This document shows positions 6,658 through 7,367 of a DNA stretch of 7,367 bases, piece after piece (position 1 is the stretch's first letter; every line of letters starts with the position of its first letter). The notes beneath the pieces are model-generated. The model was not told where the DNA came from. It saw only the letters and a program-made list of their open reading frames with translations, and did no database searches. The stretch spans positions 1-7,367 of the forward strand of contig JAGYMR010000134.1 of assembly GCA_018400515.1 (NCBI GenBank), read 5' to 3'. Made by a program: the position numbers and the translations under genes. The DNA comes from Tangfeifania sp. (lineage in GTDB: Bacteria > Bacteroidota > Bacteroidia > Bacteroidales > Prolixibacteraceae).

Positions 6658-6665
6658 TATCTTTA
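6658..6665 (+). promoter_or_regulatory. Candidate -7 box for the C39 ABC transporter gene
   Basis: TATCTTTA matches TAnnTTTG at 7 of 8 bases, the last G being A. It lies 17 bases before the ATG at 6683 and after the terminator of the preceding gene, which is where an independent promoter is expected. The leader would be only about 10 bases long. No TTG occurs 19-21 bases upstream, so the -33 element is missing or degenerate. Confidence 0.35.
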
Positions 6666-6682
6666 CTAACCAAAACTGAACA

Positions 6683-7367
6683 ATGCCAAAATTCCCGCAT
6701 TATCTGCAACCCGACGCCATGGATTGCGGTCCGACCTGTTTGCGGATCGTGGCTAAATATTTTGGGCGTCATTATAATCTGGAAACCTTGCGGGAGCTTA
6801 CATGGAAAACCCGCGAAGGGGTATCGCTGCTGACCATCAGCGATGCTGCTGAAAAGATTGGTTTCCGAACCCAGGGGGTGCGCATTTCCCTGGAAAAGAT
6901 CACCGAAATTCCTTTGCCGGCGATCATTCACTGGACCCAGAATCATTTTGTGGTCCTGTACAAGATCCGGAAAAAAAGGAACAAGCTGGAATTTTTCATT
7001 TCTGATCCGGCGCACGGGTTAATAAAATACAGCCAGGAAGAATTTGTGAAATTCTGGGCATCCGCTCAACAGAACGGAGCGCCGGCAGGGATTGCCCTTT
7101 TGCTGGAACCCACCTCCGATTTTTACGTGGAAGAGGGGGAGAAAGTGAACAAGGCCGGTTTTGGGTATCTGTTTTCTTACCTGCGGCCTTATCGTAAACT
7201 GATCACTCAGTTGTTGCTTGGGTTTCTGACCGGCAGTATCCTCAGTCTCATCTTCCCGTTCCTCACCCAGGCCATTGTAGATGTAGGTATTGCCACCAAT
7301 AACCTGAATTTTATTGTGCTGGTGCTGGTGGCCCAGCTTGTCCTGACGGTGAGTCAAACGGCCGTGG
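6683..7367 (+). CDS. Peptidase-containing (C39) ABC exporter, N-terminal part, cut by window edge
   Basis: Start of a bacteriocin-type exporter that cleaves a double-glycine leader from a peptide in the cytoplasm and pumps the peptide across the inner membrane. 228 codons are present; full proteins have roughly 720-740. Residues 1-145 are a C39 cysteine protease: YLQPDAMDCGPTCLR gives Q9 (oxyanion) and C15 (nucleophile), NHFVVLYKI gives H88 and SDPAHG gives D108, so the catalytic set is intact and not a degenerate C39-like domain. From about 160 the transporter membrane domain begins (YLFSYLRPYRKL), with a first helix at about 173-199 (FPFLTQAIVD) and the start of a second near 209-226. The ATP-binding domain lies outside the window. 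The start codon sits directly before the conserved peptidase motif, and the frame stays open to the edge. The gene has its own upstream region after a terminator and is probably unrelated to the fucosidase. Cargo genes are not in the window. Confidence 0.9.
   Translation, partial: MPKFPHYLQPDAMDCGPTCLRIVAKYFGRHYNLETLRELTWKTREGVSLLTISDAAEKIGFRTQGVRISLEKITEIPLPAIIHWTQNHFVVLYKIRKKRNKLEFFISDPAHGLIKYSQEEFVKFWASAQQNGAPAGIALLLEPTSDFYVEEGEKVNKAGFGYLFSYLRPYRKLITQLLLGFLTGSILSLIFPFLTQAIVDVGIATNNLNFIVLVLVAQLVLTVSQTAV

Overview
The window looks like a piece of a Bacteroidota genome. The signs are a TonB-dependent receptor with an N-terminal carboxypeptidase-regulatory-like domain paired with a DUF4249 lipoprotein, start codons without a good Shine-Dalgarno sequence, several matches to the Bacteroidota -7 box TAnnTTTG, and a lipoprotein with a KDE-type surface-export signal after its cysteine. 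Base composition is close to balanced in the genes and AT-rich in the gaps. I cannot name a genus.

Layout, left to right. Bases 1-491 hold no gene. They contain a good candidate promoter pointing left, out of the window, and then an AT-rich to mixed leader that ends in a 13-bp hairpin whose base pairs the first base of the receptor start codon. Bases 492-3656 are a two-gene unit on the + strand: an outer-membrane TonB-dependent receptor of 775 aa, then 45 bases later a DUF4249 lipoprotein of 263 aa. Bases 3657-4051 are a gap with inverted repeats and short tandem repeats and no convincing gene. Bases 4052-6493 encode a complete family GH95 glycoside hydrolase, most likely an alpha-L-fucosidase, as a probable surface lipoprotein. 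A clear hairpin terminator follows it (6501-6531). From 6683 to the right edge runs the start of a peptidase-containing (C39) ABC exporter, cut off by the window after 228 codons.

How they work together. The receptor and DUF4249 protein very probably form one outer-membrane uptake unit whose substrate is unknown. The fucosidase would release terminal L-fucose from glycans at the cell surface, but the structured gap and the lack of a SusD homologue argue against calling this a classic polysaccharide utilization locus. The C39 transporter belongs to a different task, trimming a leader from a peptide and exporting it, and has its own promoter region after the terminator. Its cargo and partner genes would lie to the right of the window. 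All coding regions are on the + strand. I found no tRNA, rRNA, CRISPR array or transposase.
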